A stretch of 64,000 bases of DNA from NCBI RefSeq assembly GCF_000744095.1, contig NZ_JQLI01000008.1, positions 3,038,001-3,102,000 on the forward strand, read 5' to 3'. The position numbers and the translations under genes were made by a program. This DNA is from Cupriavidus necator A5-1 (GTDB taxonomy: Bacteria > Pseudomonadota > Gammaproteobacteria > Burkholderiales > Burkholderiaceae). Of the stretch, positions 30,098 through 39,069 are shown piece by piece (positions within the stretch are counted from its first letter, which is position 1; every line of letters begins with the position of its first letter). The notes below the pieces were generated by a model. That model did no database searches, was not told where the DNA came from, and saw nothing but the letters and a program-made list of their open reading frames with translations.

Positions 30098-30964
30098 TTG
30101 GACGCTCCCGCTTCTGCCCCCGCAAGCACCGCGGCCCCGCCCTTTGCCAGCCATCCGGCCGACCGCGCGTTGCCAGGCTGGCGCGAAGCCGGGCAAGGCC
30201 GGCCGCTGCTGTTGCTGCACGGATGGTCGGTCAATGGCGAGGCCTTCGACGCCCAGCGTGCACTGGCGCTGGCAGGATTCCGCGTGATCGCGCCTGACCA
30301 CGCCGGCCACGGCCTGTCCCGCTACCGCGCCGGCACCACGATCACGGCGCTGGCGCAGGATGTGGCGGGCCTGGTCGCGCACCTGGGGCTCACTGACGTG
30401 GTGGTGGCAGGCTGGTCGATGGGCGCAATGGTGGCATGGGCACTGTTGCGTGACCATCCGGGTCTTCCGCTGGCGGCTGTCGGCAGCATCGACATGACGC
30501 CCCGGCTGGTGACGGATCCGGATTGGCCGCATGGCCTGCACGGCGACTATGACATCGCGCTCGCCGCGCAGATGGCGGCGCGCATCCGGGCTGACTGGAC
30601 CCGGTTGGCGCCCTCGGTCGCGCTGGGATTGTGGGCGGCGGGACGGCGCCCGGACGGCGCCGCGATGCAGCGCATCGCGCAGATGGCAAGCCAGTGCGAT
30701 GCCGCGGCGCTCGCCGCGCTGTGGGAGGACATGGCGCGCCAGGATTTCCGCGCGACGCTGCATACGGCGGCCTTGCCGCTGTTCCACCTGTACGGCGCGG
30801 CCAGCCGCTTGTACGCGCCGGCGGTCGGCACTGCCACGCTAGCGTTGCAACCTTCGTCAGGATTCAGTGTGGTGGCCGGCGCGGGCCACAGCCCGCATAT
30901 GGAGCAACCGCAGGCGTTCAATGCCTCGTTGCTCGCGCTGATCGCTCAGGCCAGCACGCGGTAA
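30098..30964 (+). CDS. Alpha/beta-fold hydrolase
   Basis: Serine hydrolase of about 288 residues. It shows the oxyanion loop LLLLHGWSVNGEAFD, the nucleophile elbow VVVAGWSMGAMVAW (GxSxG) and a C-terminal GAGHSPHMEQP His motif, all typical of BioH-like or haloperoxidase-like esterases. The TTG start was preferred because it follows AGGAGACACCC at good spacing; the frame is also open from an ATG 120 bp upstream, which would put the AT-rich promoter region inside the gene. BioH (pimeloyl-ACP methyl ester esterase) is one possibility but no biotin gene is near. The 3' end overlaps the end of convergent crcB by 19 bp. Confidence 0.75.
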   Translation: MDAPASAPASTAAPPFASHPADRALPGWREAGQGRPLLLLHGWSVNGEAFDAQRALALAGFRVIAPDHAGHGLSRYRAGTTITALAQDVAGLVAHLGLTDVVVAGWSMGAMVAWALLRDHPGLPLAAVGSIDMTPRLVTDPDWPHGLHGDYDIALAAQMAARIRADWTRLAPSVALGLWAAGRRPDGAAMQRIAQMASQCDAAALAALWEDMARQDFRATLHTAALPLFHLYGAASRLYAPAVGTATLALQPSSGFSVVAGAGHSPHMEQPQAFNASLLALIAQASTR

Positions 30965-31326
30965 GTCCAGAGGCCGAACGCCGTCAGCAGCAGCGAGCCC
31001 CCGAGGTGCATCAGCAGGTGCATCGCCGCCCAGCCGTAGTCGCCGGCGATCAGGTTCGCCACCACTTCACTGGAAAACGTCGAGAACGTGGTCAGCCCGC
31101 CGAGGAAGCCAGTGATGGCCAGCAGGCGCCATTCCGGCGGCAGGGCGGCGTGGATGTCGAAGAAACCCACCGCCAGCCCGATCAGGTAGCCGCCCAGCAG
31201 GTTCGCCGCCAGCGTGCCGTAGGGCATGGCCGGGTTGATGGCGTTCCACAGCACCGCGAACCCCCAGCGCAGCCACGCCCCCACCGCGGCACCTACGCCC
31301 ACGGCGACAAACCCCAACGGCCCCAT
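30946..31326 (-). CDS. crcB: Fluoride channel CrcB/Fluc
   Basis: Small four-helix membrane protein (126 residues) that exports fluoride as a dual-topology dimer. Family marks are GAWLRWGFAV in helix 1, NLLGGYLIGLAVGF in helix 2 and GFLGGLTTFSTFSSEV in helix 3 with the phenylalanine track. It overlaps the moaE stop by one base (TGATG), so it is the end of the molybdopterin operon. I see no fluoride riboswitch, which fits its operon-internal position. Confidence 0.93.
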   Translation of the reverse strand: MGPLGFVAVGVGAAVGAWLRWGFAVLWNAINPAMPYGTLAANLLGGYLIGLAVGFFDIHAALPPEWRLLAITGFLGGLTTFSTFSSEVVANLIAGDYGWAAMHLLMHLGGSLLLTAFGLWTYRVLA

Positions 31327-31844
31327 CAGGACCGGCTCCCGCCGTCGCCGCCCTCTCCTTGCTGCTCGTCATCGCCGCTGGCGTTGAACGACGCGATGCC
31401 CCAGCGCTTGAGCGCGGCTTCGTCGGTGACGCGGGCATCGACCCAGCGCGCGCCTTCGGGTGTTTCTTCCTTCTTCCAGAACGGCGCTTCGGACTTGAGG
31501 TAGTCCATGATGAACTCGCACGCGGCGAAGGCATTGCCGCGATGCGCGGACGCCACCGCCACCAGCACGATCTGGTCCTGCGGCAGCAGCGGGCCGACGC
31601 GATGGATGATGGTCACGCCCAGCAGCACCCAGCGCGCGCACGCGGCCGCCTCGATCTGCGCCAGCGCCTTCTCGGTCATGCCCGGGTAGTGCTCCAGCTC
31701 CATCGCGCTGACGGCGCTGCCGTCGCTGATATCGCGCACGGTGCCGATAAAGCTGGCCACCGCGCCGACCGCCGGGTTGCCGGCACGCAGCGCCGTTACC
31801 TCGGCGCCCAGGTCAAAATCCTCGCGCTGTACCCTGACGCTCAT
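31326..31844 (-). CDS. moaE: Molybdopterin synthase large subunit MoaE
   Basis: Large subunit of molybdopterin synthase, which inserts the dithiolene sulfurs into precursor Z using MoaD thiocarboxylate. It shows the motifs VASFIGTVRD, MELEHYPGMTEKAL, VTIIHRVGPL, VAVASAHRGNAFAACEFIMDYLK and the catalytic-lysine segment FWKKEETPEGARWV. The C-terminal 20 residues (Gly/Ser/Asp-rich) are extra. It starts after CGGAGG and one base past the moaD stop. The start ATG was preferred over a longer frame that overlaps moaD. Confidence 0.95.
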   Translation of the reverse strand: MSVRVQREDFDLGAEVTALRAGNPAVGAVASFIGTVRDISDGSAVSAMELEHYPGMTEKALAQIEAAACARWVLLGVTIIHRVGPLLPQDQIVLVAVASAHRGNAFAACEFIMDYLKSEAPFWKKEETPEGARWVDARVTDEAALKRWGIASFNASGDDEQQGEGGDGGSRS

Positions 31845-31845
31845 C

Positions 31846-32103
31846 TCAGCCTCCGGTGACGGGCGGGAAGAAGGCGACCTCGCAGCCGTCGGCAATCGCC
31901 GTATCGGGCCGCGCCACCGCGTGGTCGACGGCCATGCGCAGTGCGCGGCCTTCGGCCAGAGTTTCAGCCCAGGCGCCGCCGCGCTGGATTAGCCAGTGGC
32001 GCAGCTCGCCCACGGTGCGCACGCCCGTCGGCACCTCGATGCGCTCTTCGGCCACGCCGAGTTGTTCGCGCACGCTGGCGAAGAATCGTAGTTCGATGGT
32101 CAT
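31846..32103 (-). CDS. moaD: Molybdopterin synthase small subunit MoaD
   Basis: Ubiquitin-like sulfur carrier (85 residues) that ends in the essential Gly-Gly (FFPPVTGG), thiocarboxylated by MoeB. The beta-grasp core (IELRFFASVREQLGV, VAFFPPVTGG) is clear. A GTG codon directly precedes the chosen ATG. It lies between moeA and moaE. Confidence 0.94.
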   Translation of the reverse strand: MTIELRFFASVREQLGVAEERIEVPTGVRTVGELRHWLIQRGGAWAETLAEGRALRMAVDHAVARPDTAIADGCEVAFFPPVTGG

Positions 32104-32135
32104 CACTGCTTCTGCGTCCTGATGATGCGGGCCCG

Positions 32136-33377
32136 CTATGCGAGCAGGCCGTCAAACGGAATGAACTGCACGGTATCGCCGCGCGCGATCGCCTGGCTGG
32201 GCGGGTTGTCGATCAGGCCATCGCCCCATACGGTGGAGGTCAGCACGCCCGAACTCTGGTTCGGGAACAGGTCCAGTCCGCCTTCGGCATTGATGCGCGC
32301 GCGCAGGAACTCGTTGCGGCGGTCGCCCTTCTTCAGCTCGAAATCGGCACGCAGCGGCAGGCGCCGCGGCGCCACGTCGGCCACGCCCTGCAGGCGCAGG
32401 ATGAAGGGCCGCACGAACAGCAGGAAGGTGACGAAGCTCGACACGGGGTTGCCCGGCAACCCCAGGAAGAAGGACGGCTCGGCACCGGCGCTGGCAACTT
32501 GCCCGAACGCCAGCGGCTTACCCGGCTTGATCGCGATCTGCCACATGTCTAGCCGCCCTTCGGCCTCGACCGCGGGCTTGATATGATCCTCCTCGCCGAC
32601 CGACACGCCGCCCGAGGTGATGATCAGGTCGTGGCCTTGCGCCGCGCGGCGCAGCGTCTCTCGCGTGGCCGCCAGCGTATCCGGCACGATGCCGAAGTCG
32701 CTGACCTCGCAGCCCAGGTTTTCCAGCAGGCCGCGCAGCGTGAAGCGATTCGAGTTGTAGATCGCGCCGGGCTTGAGCGGCTCCCCCGGCATCGCCAGTT
32801 CGTCGCCGGTGAAGAACACCGCCACGCGCACGCGGCGCACCACATCGAGCTTTGCCTGGCCGACCGATGCCGCCAGCCCCATTGCCTGCGGCGTGAGCCG
32901 TGTACCAGCCGGCAGGATCACGCTGCCGGCTTCGATGTCCTCGCCCGCGCGCCGCACCCATTCGCCGGATTGCGGCACGTGGTTGACGATCACGTCCTCG
33001 CCTTCGGCCGTGCATTGTTCCTGCATCACCACGGCATCGGCCCCCGGCGGAATCAGCCCACCGGTGAAGATGCGCGCGGCGGTGCCGGGTTCAAGCTCAG
33101 TGCCGACATGCCCTGCCGGAATGCGTTGCGACACGCGCAGCCGCGTGCCCGCTGCCGGGATATCGGCGGCGCGCATGGCATAGCCATCCATCGAGGTGTT
33201 GTCGGCCGGTGGCACGCGCAGCGTGCTGGTCACGGGCGCGGCCAGCACGCGGCCGTTGGCGTCAAGCGTGTCGACCGACTCCACCTGCCCCAGCGGACGG
33301 GCGGCAGCGAGCAAGGCGTCGAGCGCCTGGGCCATGGTCAGCATCGGGGGGCGGGAAGGTGCTGCGGCTTGGGTCAT
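32136..33377 (-). CDS. moeA: Molybdopterin molybdenumtransferase MoeA
   Basis: Inserts molybdate into MPT-AMP in the last step of molybdenum cofactor synthesis (413 residues). Motifs include the NTSMDGYAMRAADI segment, ARIFTGGLIPPGADAVVMQE, TGDELAMPGEPLKPGAIYNSN, ITSGGVSVGEEDHIKPAV and the PGNPVSSFVTF loop. It starts MTQAAAPSRPP after GTGCT; no strong SD is visible but homology-like sequence begins a few residues later. It is the first gene of moeA-moaD-moaE-crcB and follows thrC after about 170 bp. Confidence 0.95.
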   Translation of the reverse strand: MTQAAAPSRPPMLTMAQALDALLAAARPLGQVESVDTLDANGRVLAAPVTSTLRVPPADNTSMDGYAMRAADIPAAGTRLRVSQRIPAGHVGTELEPGTAARIFTGGLIPPGADAVVMQEQCTAEGEDVIVNHVPQSGEWVRRAGEDIEAGSVILPAGTRLTPQAMGLAASVGQAKLDVVRRVRVAVFFTGDELAMPGEPLKPGAIYNSNRFTLRGLLENLGCEVSDFGIVPDTLAATRETLRRAAQGHDLIITSGGVSVGEEDHIKPAVEAEGRLDMWQIAIKPGKPLAFGQVASAGAEPSFFLGLPGNPVSSFVTFLLFVRPFILRLQGVADVAPRRLPLRADFELKKGDRRNEFLRARINAEGGLDLFPNQSSGVLTSTVWGDGLIDNPPSQAIARGDTVQFIPFDGLLA

Positions 33378-33549
33378 GGTGCTATGTGGAAAAGGGTTGG
33401 CCCATGAAAAACGGCCCGCGCATTGCCGCCTCCAGCATGCTGGGGCGTGCAATCCGGGGGCCGAAGATCGGGCCCGCAGCCTGATTGTAGCGAGTTGGCA
33501 CGGACCCGGCACGCGGCAGCGCCGCAGCCCGGTCCCCGTGCCCGTGCGC

Positions 33550-34995
33550 TTACAGGCCGGTGTGGCGGGCAATATAGGCCTTGACCTGCGCGGCGTCGCC
33601 CGGCATCACTTCAAAGCGCTGCGGCAGGCTCTCGATGCCCTCGAACTTTGCCGGGCGCTCCGGCTCGTGGCCAAGTGCCTCGCGGATGGTATCGGCAAAC
33701 TTGGCCGGCAGCGCGGTTTCCAGCACCACCATCGGCACGCCGGCGCTGAGATGCTCGCGCGCCACCTTGACGCCGTCGGCGGTATGGGTATCGATGGTGA
33801 TGCCGTAGCGCGACGACAGGTCGCGGATGGTCGCCACGCGGTCATCATGCGTGCTGCGGCCCGAGACAAAGCCGAACTCGCGGATGCGGTCGAATTCCGG
33901 CGTGCCCGACAGATCGAAACCGCCCTTCTCTTCCACGTCGCGGAACAGCGCAGCCAGCTTGTCGGCATCCTGGCCCAGCAGGTCGAACACGAAGCGCTCG
34001 AAGTTCGAGGCCTTGGAGATATCCATGCTCGGGCTCGACGTGTGGTACGTCTCGGCCGACTTGCGCACGCGGTAGGCGCCGGTGCGGAAGAACTCGTCGA
34101 GCACGTCGTTCTCGTTGGTGGCGACCACCAGCTTGTCGATCGGCAGGCCCATCATGCGCGCGATATGGCCGGCGCAGACGTTGCCGAAGTTGCCGGACGG
34201 CACGCAGAACGAGACCTTCTGGCCCGGACCGCTGGTGGCCAGCAGCCAGCCCTTGAAGTAGTACACCACCTGGGCCACCACGCGCGCCCAGTTGATCGAG
34301 TTGACCGTGCCGATCTTCTGGCGCGCCTTGTAGTCGAGGTCGTTGGAGACCGCCTTGACGATGTCCTGGCAGTCGTCGAACACACCTTCGACAGCGAGGT
34401 TGAAGATGTTGGCATCCTGCAGGCTGAACATCTGCGCGGTCTGGAACGCGCTCATCTTGCGGTGCGGGCTCAGCATGAACACGCGGATGCCGCGCTTGCC
34501 GCGCATCGCGTACTCGGCGGCGCTGCCGGTATCGCCGGAAGTCGCGCCCAGGATGTTCAGCTCCTGCCCGGCGCGGCCCAGCGCGTACTCGAACAGGTTG
34601 CCGAGCAACTGCATCGCCATGTCCTTGAAGGCCAGCGTCGGCCCGTTGGACAGGCCCAGCAGTTGCAGCTTCGTACCGCCCTCTTCACCCAGCGTGCGCA
34701 GCGGCGTGATGTCGGCGGTGTTGTCGCCTTCGCGCGCGTTGCAGTACACCTCGGGAGTATAGGTCTTGCGCGTCAGCGCGCGCAGGTCCTCGGCGGGAAC
34801 ATCGTCGCAGAACTTGCGCAGGATTTCGTAGGCCAGGTCGGCATACGACAGCTTGCGCCAGGCTTCCAGCTCGTCGGCGCTGACTTGCGGGTACTCGACG
34901 GGCAGGTACAGGCCGCCGTCCGGCGCCAGGCCGCCCAGCAGGATCTCGGAGAAGGTTTGCGGCAGTTCGTGGCCGCGGGTCGACTTGTATTTCAT
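33550..34995 (-). CDS. thrC: Threonine synthase ThrC
   Basis: PLP enzyme that converts O-phosphohomoserine to threonine (481 residues, the long proteobacterial type). N-terminal MKYKSTRG is diagnostic. The PLP lysine is in GPTLAFKDMAMQLLGN; the phosphate-binding regions LGATSGDTGSAAEYAMRGK and VPSGNFGNVCAGHIA are intact. It follows hom after 21 bp, so the two are co-transcribed. Confidence 0.97.
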   Translation of the reverse strand: MKYKSTRGHELPQTFSEILLGGLAPDGGLYLPVEYPQVSADELEAWRKLSYADLAYEILRKFCDDVPAEDLRALTRKTYTPEVYCNAREGDNTADITPLRTLGEEGGTKLQLLGLSNGPTLAFKDMAMQLLGNLFEYALGRAGQELNILGATSGDTGSAAEYAMRGKRGIRVFMLSPHRKMSAFQTAQMFSLQDANIFNLAVEGVFDDCQDIVKAVSNDLDYKARQKIGTVNSINWARVVAQVVYYFKGWLLATSGPGQKVSFCVPSGNFGNVCAGHIARMMGLPIDKLVVATNENDVLDEFFRTGAYRVRKSAETYHTSSPSMDISKASNFERFVFDLLGQDADKLAALFRDVEEKGGFDLSGTPEFDRIREFGFVSGRSTHDDRVATIRDLSSRYGITIDTHTADGVKVAREHLSAGVPMVVLETALPAKFADTIREALGHEPERPAKFEGIESLPQRFEVMPGDAAQVKAYIARHTGL

Positions 34996-35016
34996 CTGAA
35001 TCTGCTGGTCCGGCCC

Positions 35017-36327
35017 TTAGTTCAGTTCTTCCATGCGCAGACGCGTCACATCGGACAGCACGGTCGGCAGCGCCTCGATCTTGGCGATCGCCGCGTTGAC
35101 GTGCTTCTCGCGCGTGATGTGGGTCAGGATGATGATGTCGGTCTGCGGCTCGCCCTCGCGCGATTCCTTCTGCAGCATGGCGTCGATCGAGATGCCGCCC
35201 TCGGCCAGGATGCGGGTGATCTCGGCCAGCACGCCGGTCTCGTCCGACACGCGCATGCGCAGGTAGTACGAGCTGTTGATCTCTTCGATCGGCAGCACCG
35301 GCACGCTCGACAGCTCATCCGGCTGGAACGCCAGGTGCGGCACGCGGTGGTTCGGATCGGCGGTGTGCAGGCGGGTCACGTCGACCAGGTCGGCGATCAC
35401 GGCCGAGGCGGTCGGCTCGGCGCCGGCGCCCTTGCCGTAGTAGAGCGTCGCGCCCACGGCGTCGCCCTGCACCAGCACGGCGTTCATCGCGCCTTCGACG
35501 TTGGCGATCAGGCGCGAGGCCGGCACCAGCGTCGGATGCACGCGCAGCTCCACGCCGTCGTCGCGGCGGCGGGTGATGCCCAGCAGCTTGATGCGGTAGC
35601 CCAGCTCCTCGGCGTACTTGATGTCGGTGGCGGACAGTTTGGTGATGCCTTCCACGTGGGCCTTGTCGAACTGCACCGGCATGCCGAAGGCGATCGCGCT
35701 CATCAGCGTGACCTTGTGCGCGGCGTCGACGCCTTCGATGTCGAAGGTCGGGTCGGCTTCAGCGTAGCCCAGCTGCTGCGCTTCCTTCAGCACCACGTCG
35801 AAATCCAGGCCCTTGTCGCGCATCTCGGACAGGATGAAGTTGGTGGTGCCATTGATGATGCCGGCGATCCACTGGATGCGGTTGGCGGTCAGGCCTTCGC
35901 GCAGCGCCTTGATGATGGGGATGCCACCGGCCACCGCGGCCTCGAAGGCGACGATCACGCCCTTGCGGCGCGCGGCTTCGAAGATCTCGTTGCCGTGCAC
36001 GGCCAGCAGCGCCTTGTTGGCGGTGACCACGTGCTTGCCGTTCTCGATCGCCTTGAGCACCAGCTCGCGCGCGATGCCGTAGCCGCCGATCAGCTCGATG
36101 ACGATGTCGATGTCGGGGCGGTTGACCACCTCGTTGGCATCGCTGACGATCTCCACTTCCCCGTTGGTCAGCTCGCGCGCGCGTTCGGTGTTGAGATCGG
36201 CCACGATGGCAATCTCGATGCCGCGGCCGGCGCGGCGGCGAATTTCTTCCTGATTGCGCTTGAGCACGTTGTACGTGCCGCTACCGACGGTACCGATGCC
36301 GAGCAGGCCAACTTTGATGGGGTTCAT
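35017..36327 (-). CDS. hom: Homoserine dehydrogenase Hom
   Basis: NAD(P)-dependent reduction of aspartate semialdehyde to homoserine (436 residues). The Rossmann motif is VGLLGIGTVGSGTYNVL; the catalytic region holds FEAAVAGGIPIIKALREGL and NGTTNFILSEM with DPTFDIEGVDAAHKVTLM (catalytic Asp/Lys). A C-terminal ACT domain (YYLRMRVSDETGVLAEITRIL) suggests threonine feedback control. The ATG was chosen over a TTG six bases upstream because AGAAGA is better spaced from it. It lies 48 bp after the aminotransferase gene. Confidence 0.97.
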   Translation of the reverse strand: MNPIKVGLLGIGTVGSGTYNVLKRNQEEIRRRAGRGIEIAIVADLNTERARELTNGEVEIVSDANEVVNRPDIDIVIELIGGYGIARELVLKAIENGKHVVTANKALLAVHGNEIFEAARRKGVIVAFEAAVAGGIPIIKALREGLTANRIQWIAGIINGTTNFILSEMRDKGLDFDVVLKEAQQLGYAEADPTFDIEGVDAAHKVTLMSAIAFGMPVQFDKAHVEGITKLSATDIKYAEELGYRIKLLGITRRRDDGVELRVHPTLVPASRLIANVEGAMNAVLVQGDAVGATLYYGKGAGAEPTASAVIADLVDVTRLHTADPNHRVPHLAFQPDELSSVPVLPIEEINSSYYLRMRVSDETGVLAEITRILAEGGISIDAMLQKESREGEPQTDIIILTHITREKHVNAAIAKIEALPTVLSDVTRLRMEELN

Positions 36328-36375
36328 GGACAATCTTCTGAGTTGCTAAGGATGAGATACAGCGCGGCCCGCGAT

Positions 36376-37611
36376 TCAGGCCGCCGCCTTGCCGTGGCGT
36401 TTTCGGTACGCCTCGAGGAAGCGCGCGACGCGGCCGATGGCCTCGCGCAGGTCTTCCTCGTGCGGCAGGAACACGATGCGGAAATGATCGGGCTTGGCCC
36501 AGTTGAAGCCGGAGCCCTGCACCAGCAGCACCTTGGACTCCTGCAGCAGTTCGTAGATGAACTCCTGGTCGTCCTGCACCGGGTACATCGACAGGTCGAG
36601 CTTGGGGAACAGGTACAGCGCAGCCTTGGGCTTGACGCAGGTCACGCCCGGGATCGCGGTGATCAGCTCATAGGCCAGGTCGCGCTGGCGGCGCAGGCGC
36701 CCGCCTTCCGCCACCAGGTCGTTGATGCTCTGGTAGCCGCCCAGCGCGGTCTGGATCGCCCACTGGCCCGGCACGTTGGCGCACAGGCGCATCGACGACA
36801 GCATGTTCAGGCCTTCGATGTAGTCGATAGCCGGACGCTTGTCGCCGGACACCACCATCCAGCCGGCCCGGTAGCCGCACGAGCGGTAGTTCTTCGACAG
36901 GCCGTTGAAGGTCACTGTCAGCACGTCGGTCGACAGCGAGGCGATCGAGGTGTGGGTGTTGCCGTCGTACAGGACCTTGTCGTAGATCTCGTCGGCGAAG
37001 ATGATCAGGTCATGCTCGCGCGCGATCGCGACGATCTCGAGCAGCAGTTCATCCGAATACAGCGCCCCGGTCGGGTTGTTCGGGTTGATGATGACGATGG
37101 CCTTGGTATGCGGCGTGATGCGGGCCCGGATATCGGCGGGGTCGGGCATCCAGTCATTGGCTTCGTCGCAGATATAGTGCACCGGCGTACCGCCGGAGAG
37201 GCTCACCGCGGCGGTCCACAGCGGGTAGTCCGGCGCCGGCACCAGCACTTCGTCGCCGGTATTGAGCAGCGCGTTGACCGCCATGACGATCAGCTCGGAG
37301 GCGCCGTTGCCGACATAAATGTCGTCCAGGCCGACGCCCTCGATATTTTTTTGCTGGGTATAGTGCATGATCGCCTTGCGCGCGGCGAAAATGCCCTTGG
37401 AATCAGAATAACCTGCCGAATTCGGCAGGTTTCGCATCATGTCCTGCTGAATCTCTTCCGGCGCGTCAAAGCCGAACACGGCCAGGTTGCCGATATTCAG
37501 CTTGATGATCTTGTGCCCTTCTTCCTCCATCTGCTTGGCCTTTTCCAGCACCGGCCCGCGGATGTCGTAGCAAACATTATTGAGTTTGTTGGATTTCTGG
37601 ATGGGTTTCAC
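36376..37611 (-). CDS. alaA: Alanine-type aminotransferase (AlaA-like)
   Basis: Fold-type I PLP aminotransferase (411 residues) of the AlaA/YfbQ type, which makes alanine from pyruvate and glutamate. The start region KPIQKSNKLNNVCYDIRGPV matches that subgroup. The PLP site is NGLSKNYRSCGYRAGW; NPNNPTGALYS and YVGNGASELI are also family motifs. I placed the start at a GTG because that is where similarity to the family begins; no strong SD precedes it and the frame is open for 38 codons upstream, so the start is uncertain. The order aminotransferase-hom-thrC is common in betaproteobacteria. Confidence 0.9.
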   Translation of the reverse strand: MKPIQKSNKLNNVCYDIRGPVLEKAKQMEEEGHKIIKLNIGNLAVFGFDAPEEIQQDMMRNLPNSAGYSDSKGIFAARKAIMHYTQQKNIEGVGLDDIYVGNGASELIVMAVNALLNTGDEVLVPAPDYPLWTAAVSLSGGTPVHYICDEANDWMPDPADIRARITPHTKAIVIINPNNPTGALYSDELLLEIVAIAREHDLIIFADEIYDKVLYDGNTHTSIASLSTDVLTVTFNGLSKNYRSCGYRAGWMVVSGDKRPAIDYIEGLNMLSSMRLCANVPGQWAIQTALGGYQSINDLVAEGGRLRRQRDLAYELITAIPGVTCVKPKAALYLFPKLDLSMYPVQDDQEFIYELLQESKVLLVQGSGFNWAKPDHFRIVFLPHEEDLREAIGRVARFLEAYRKRHGKAAA

Positions 37612-37968
37612 GGCGATGTCGGGGCAGGCTGTCGGGGCTGGCGATAGGTGTGCCGCGTCGGCGGCACCGAACAGGGAATCCGGGCGAATCTGGCGAATGC
37701 GGACGTGCCGTCCGCTGCAATGCAACGCGAACGTGGCAGACAGGGAGGCAAAAGCTATAATTTATCGGATTATGACAGACTTCGGCAGGGATTCTTGCAT
37801 TGCAGCGTGCGCCAGCGGCGCGCACGGCAACCGCCTGCGGGTGGATGCCCATCCCGTCGACGATCCTGTCGCCTGTCCTGTCCTTCACACCATGCCCGTC
37901 CGCGCTGCCGGCCATCCGTCCCACGGGCCGGCCAACCAGCCCGCGGCGGCCGCCGCAGAGGCCTCCAA
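37612..37968. promoter_or_regulatory. Divergent region, aminotransferase and Mth938-like gene
   Basis: Region between two divergent genes. An AT-rich, partly palindromic patch near 37755-37775 contains TATAAT on the plus strand and CATAAT on the minus strand, the likely core of back-to-back promoters. Beyond that I see only open reading frames without independent support. Confidence 0.5.
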
Positions 37969-38358
37969 GTGAAACTCCACGCCGACCAGCCCCAGTCGCT
38001 CAATACCGTCACGGCCTATGGGCCGGGATATATCGAAATCAATCTCGTCCGTCACACCACCTCGCTGCTGGTCATGCCCGAAGGCGAAGTCCAGCCGTGG
38101 CCGGTCAGCCGCTTCGAAGACCTGGAGCCGGCGCATTTCGAGCAGCTCGCCGAACTCGGCCCGGAAGTGGTGCTGCTTGGCACCGGCGCCCGGCTGCGCT
38201 TCCCGCACCCGCGCCTGACCGCCTCGCTGTCGCGCCGCCATGTCGGCGTCGACGCCATGGACATGCAGGCCGCCTGCCGCACCTACAACATCCTGATGGC
38301 CGAGGGCCGCAAGGTGGCTGCGGTGCTGCTGCTGGAGCCCGAGACCGGCGCTGCCTGA
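37969..38358 (+). CDS. Mth938/NDUFAF3-domain protein
   Basis: Protein of 129 residues belonging to the Mth938-like (DUF498) family, related to mitochondrial complex I assembly factor NDUFAF3; the bacterial role is not established. Conserved elements are QSLNTVTAYGPGYIEIN, the PWPVSRFEDL stretch, VVLLGTGARLRFPHP and VGVDAMDMQAACRTYNILMAEGR. I chose the GTG (VKLHADQPQS) because it follows an AGAGG and matches where the family begins. It stands alone, 141 bp before bcp. Confidence 0.85.
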   Translation: MKLHADQPQSLNTVTAYGPGYIEINLVRHTTSLLVMPEGEVQPWPVSRFEDLEPAHFEQLAELGPEVVLLGTGARLRFPHPRLTASLSRRHVGVDAMDMQAACRTYNILMAEGRKVAAVLLLEPETGAA

Positions 38359-38499
38359 TTCGGCGCGCCCTGCCGGGCGCGATTGCGAAAGTTGAGCCGG
38401 CGCCACGCTTGAAGTCTGGCCGCGCGCCCCAATCTTCCCCCGCTAAGGTGGCAGCCCCTCCTTCCTGATCCCTCTGCCCCTCGCCCAGGAGCCACAAGC

Positions 38500-38964
38500 A
38501 TGACCGTCAGTCTCAGCAAGGCCGTACCCGACTTCAGCGCGCCGATGACCGGCGACGCCACCTTCCGTCTTGCCGACTACCGCGGCAAGACGGTGGTGCT
38601 GTACTTCTACCCGAAGGACAACACGCCGGGTTGCACCACGGAGGCCATGAACTTCCGCGACCAGTACGACGATTTCACCAAGGCCGGCGTGCAGGTCTTC
38701 GGCGTCTCGCGCGACAGCATCCGCTCGCATGAAAACTTCAAGGCCAAGCTGGAGCTGCCCTTCGAACTGGTCTCCGACGCCGATGAAGCCATGTGCTCGC
38801 TGTTCGATGTCATCAAGATGAAAAAGCTTTATGGCAAGGAGTACCGGGGCATCGAGCGCAGCACCTTCATCCTCGACGGCAAGGGCATCCTGCGCCACGA
38901 ACTGCGCGGCATCAAGGTGCCGAACCACGTCGACGAAGTGCTGGAGATCGTGCGCGGACTGTGA
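38500..38964 (+). CDS. bcp: Peroxiredoxin Bcp/PrxQ type
   Basis: Thiol peroxidase of the Bcp (PrxQ) family (154 residues). The peroxidatic Cys is residue 45 in the FYPKDNTPGCTTEA motif. The resolving Cys usual five residues later is Met (EAMNF), so the enzyme lacks the intrahelical pair found in E. coli Bcp (C45-C50). A second Cys at 99 (DEAMCSLF) is present; it may resolve, or the enzyme may work as a 1-Cys type. The remaining core (YRGIERSTFILD, FGVSRDSIRSHENF) is normal. Confidence 0.92.
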   Translation: MTVSLSKAVPDFSAPMTGDATFRLADYRGKTVVLYFYPKDNTPGCTTEAMNFRDQYDDFTKAGVQVFGVSRDSIRSHENFKAKLELPFELVSDADEAMCSLFDVIKMKKLYGKEYRGIERSTFILDGKGILRHELRGIKVPNHVDEVLEIVRGL

Positions 38965-39034
38965 GTCCTTGCACATAACGCCGCGGGTTATTTGGCGTTG
39001 CCGCGACACTGCATCCGGGTGGTGTTGCAAGCGA

Positions 39035-39063
39035 TTGCCAAACCCAAAACCTTCGGATACATT
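39035..39063 (+). promoter_or_regulatory. Sigma-70-type promoter
   Basis: TTGCCA and TACATT separated by exactly 17 bp, in an AT-richer stretch after bcp. It would start RNA near 39070, about 270 bp before phoH, and either serves phoH or the small-RNA candidate that ends at the terminator in between. Confidence 0.55.
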
Positions 39064-39069
39064 GGCCCG

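Noticed and set aside
31327-31400. Fluoride riboswitch before crcB
   Set aside because: crcB overlaps the moaE stop, so there is no leader in which such a riboswitch could form.
33196-37647. A 1483-codon open frame on the plus strand
   Set aside because: It is antisense to moeA, thrC, hom and the aminotransferase, which all have clear family motifs; long antisense frames are expected in such GC-rich DNA.
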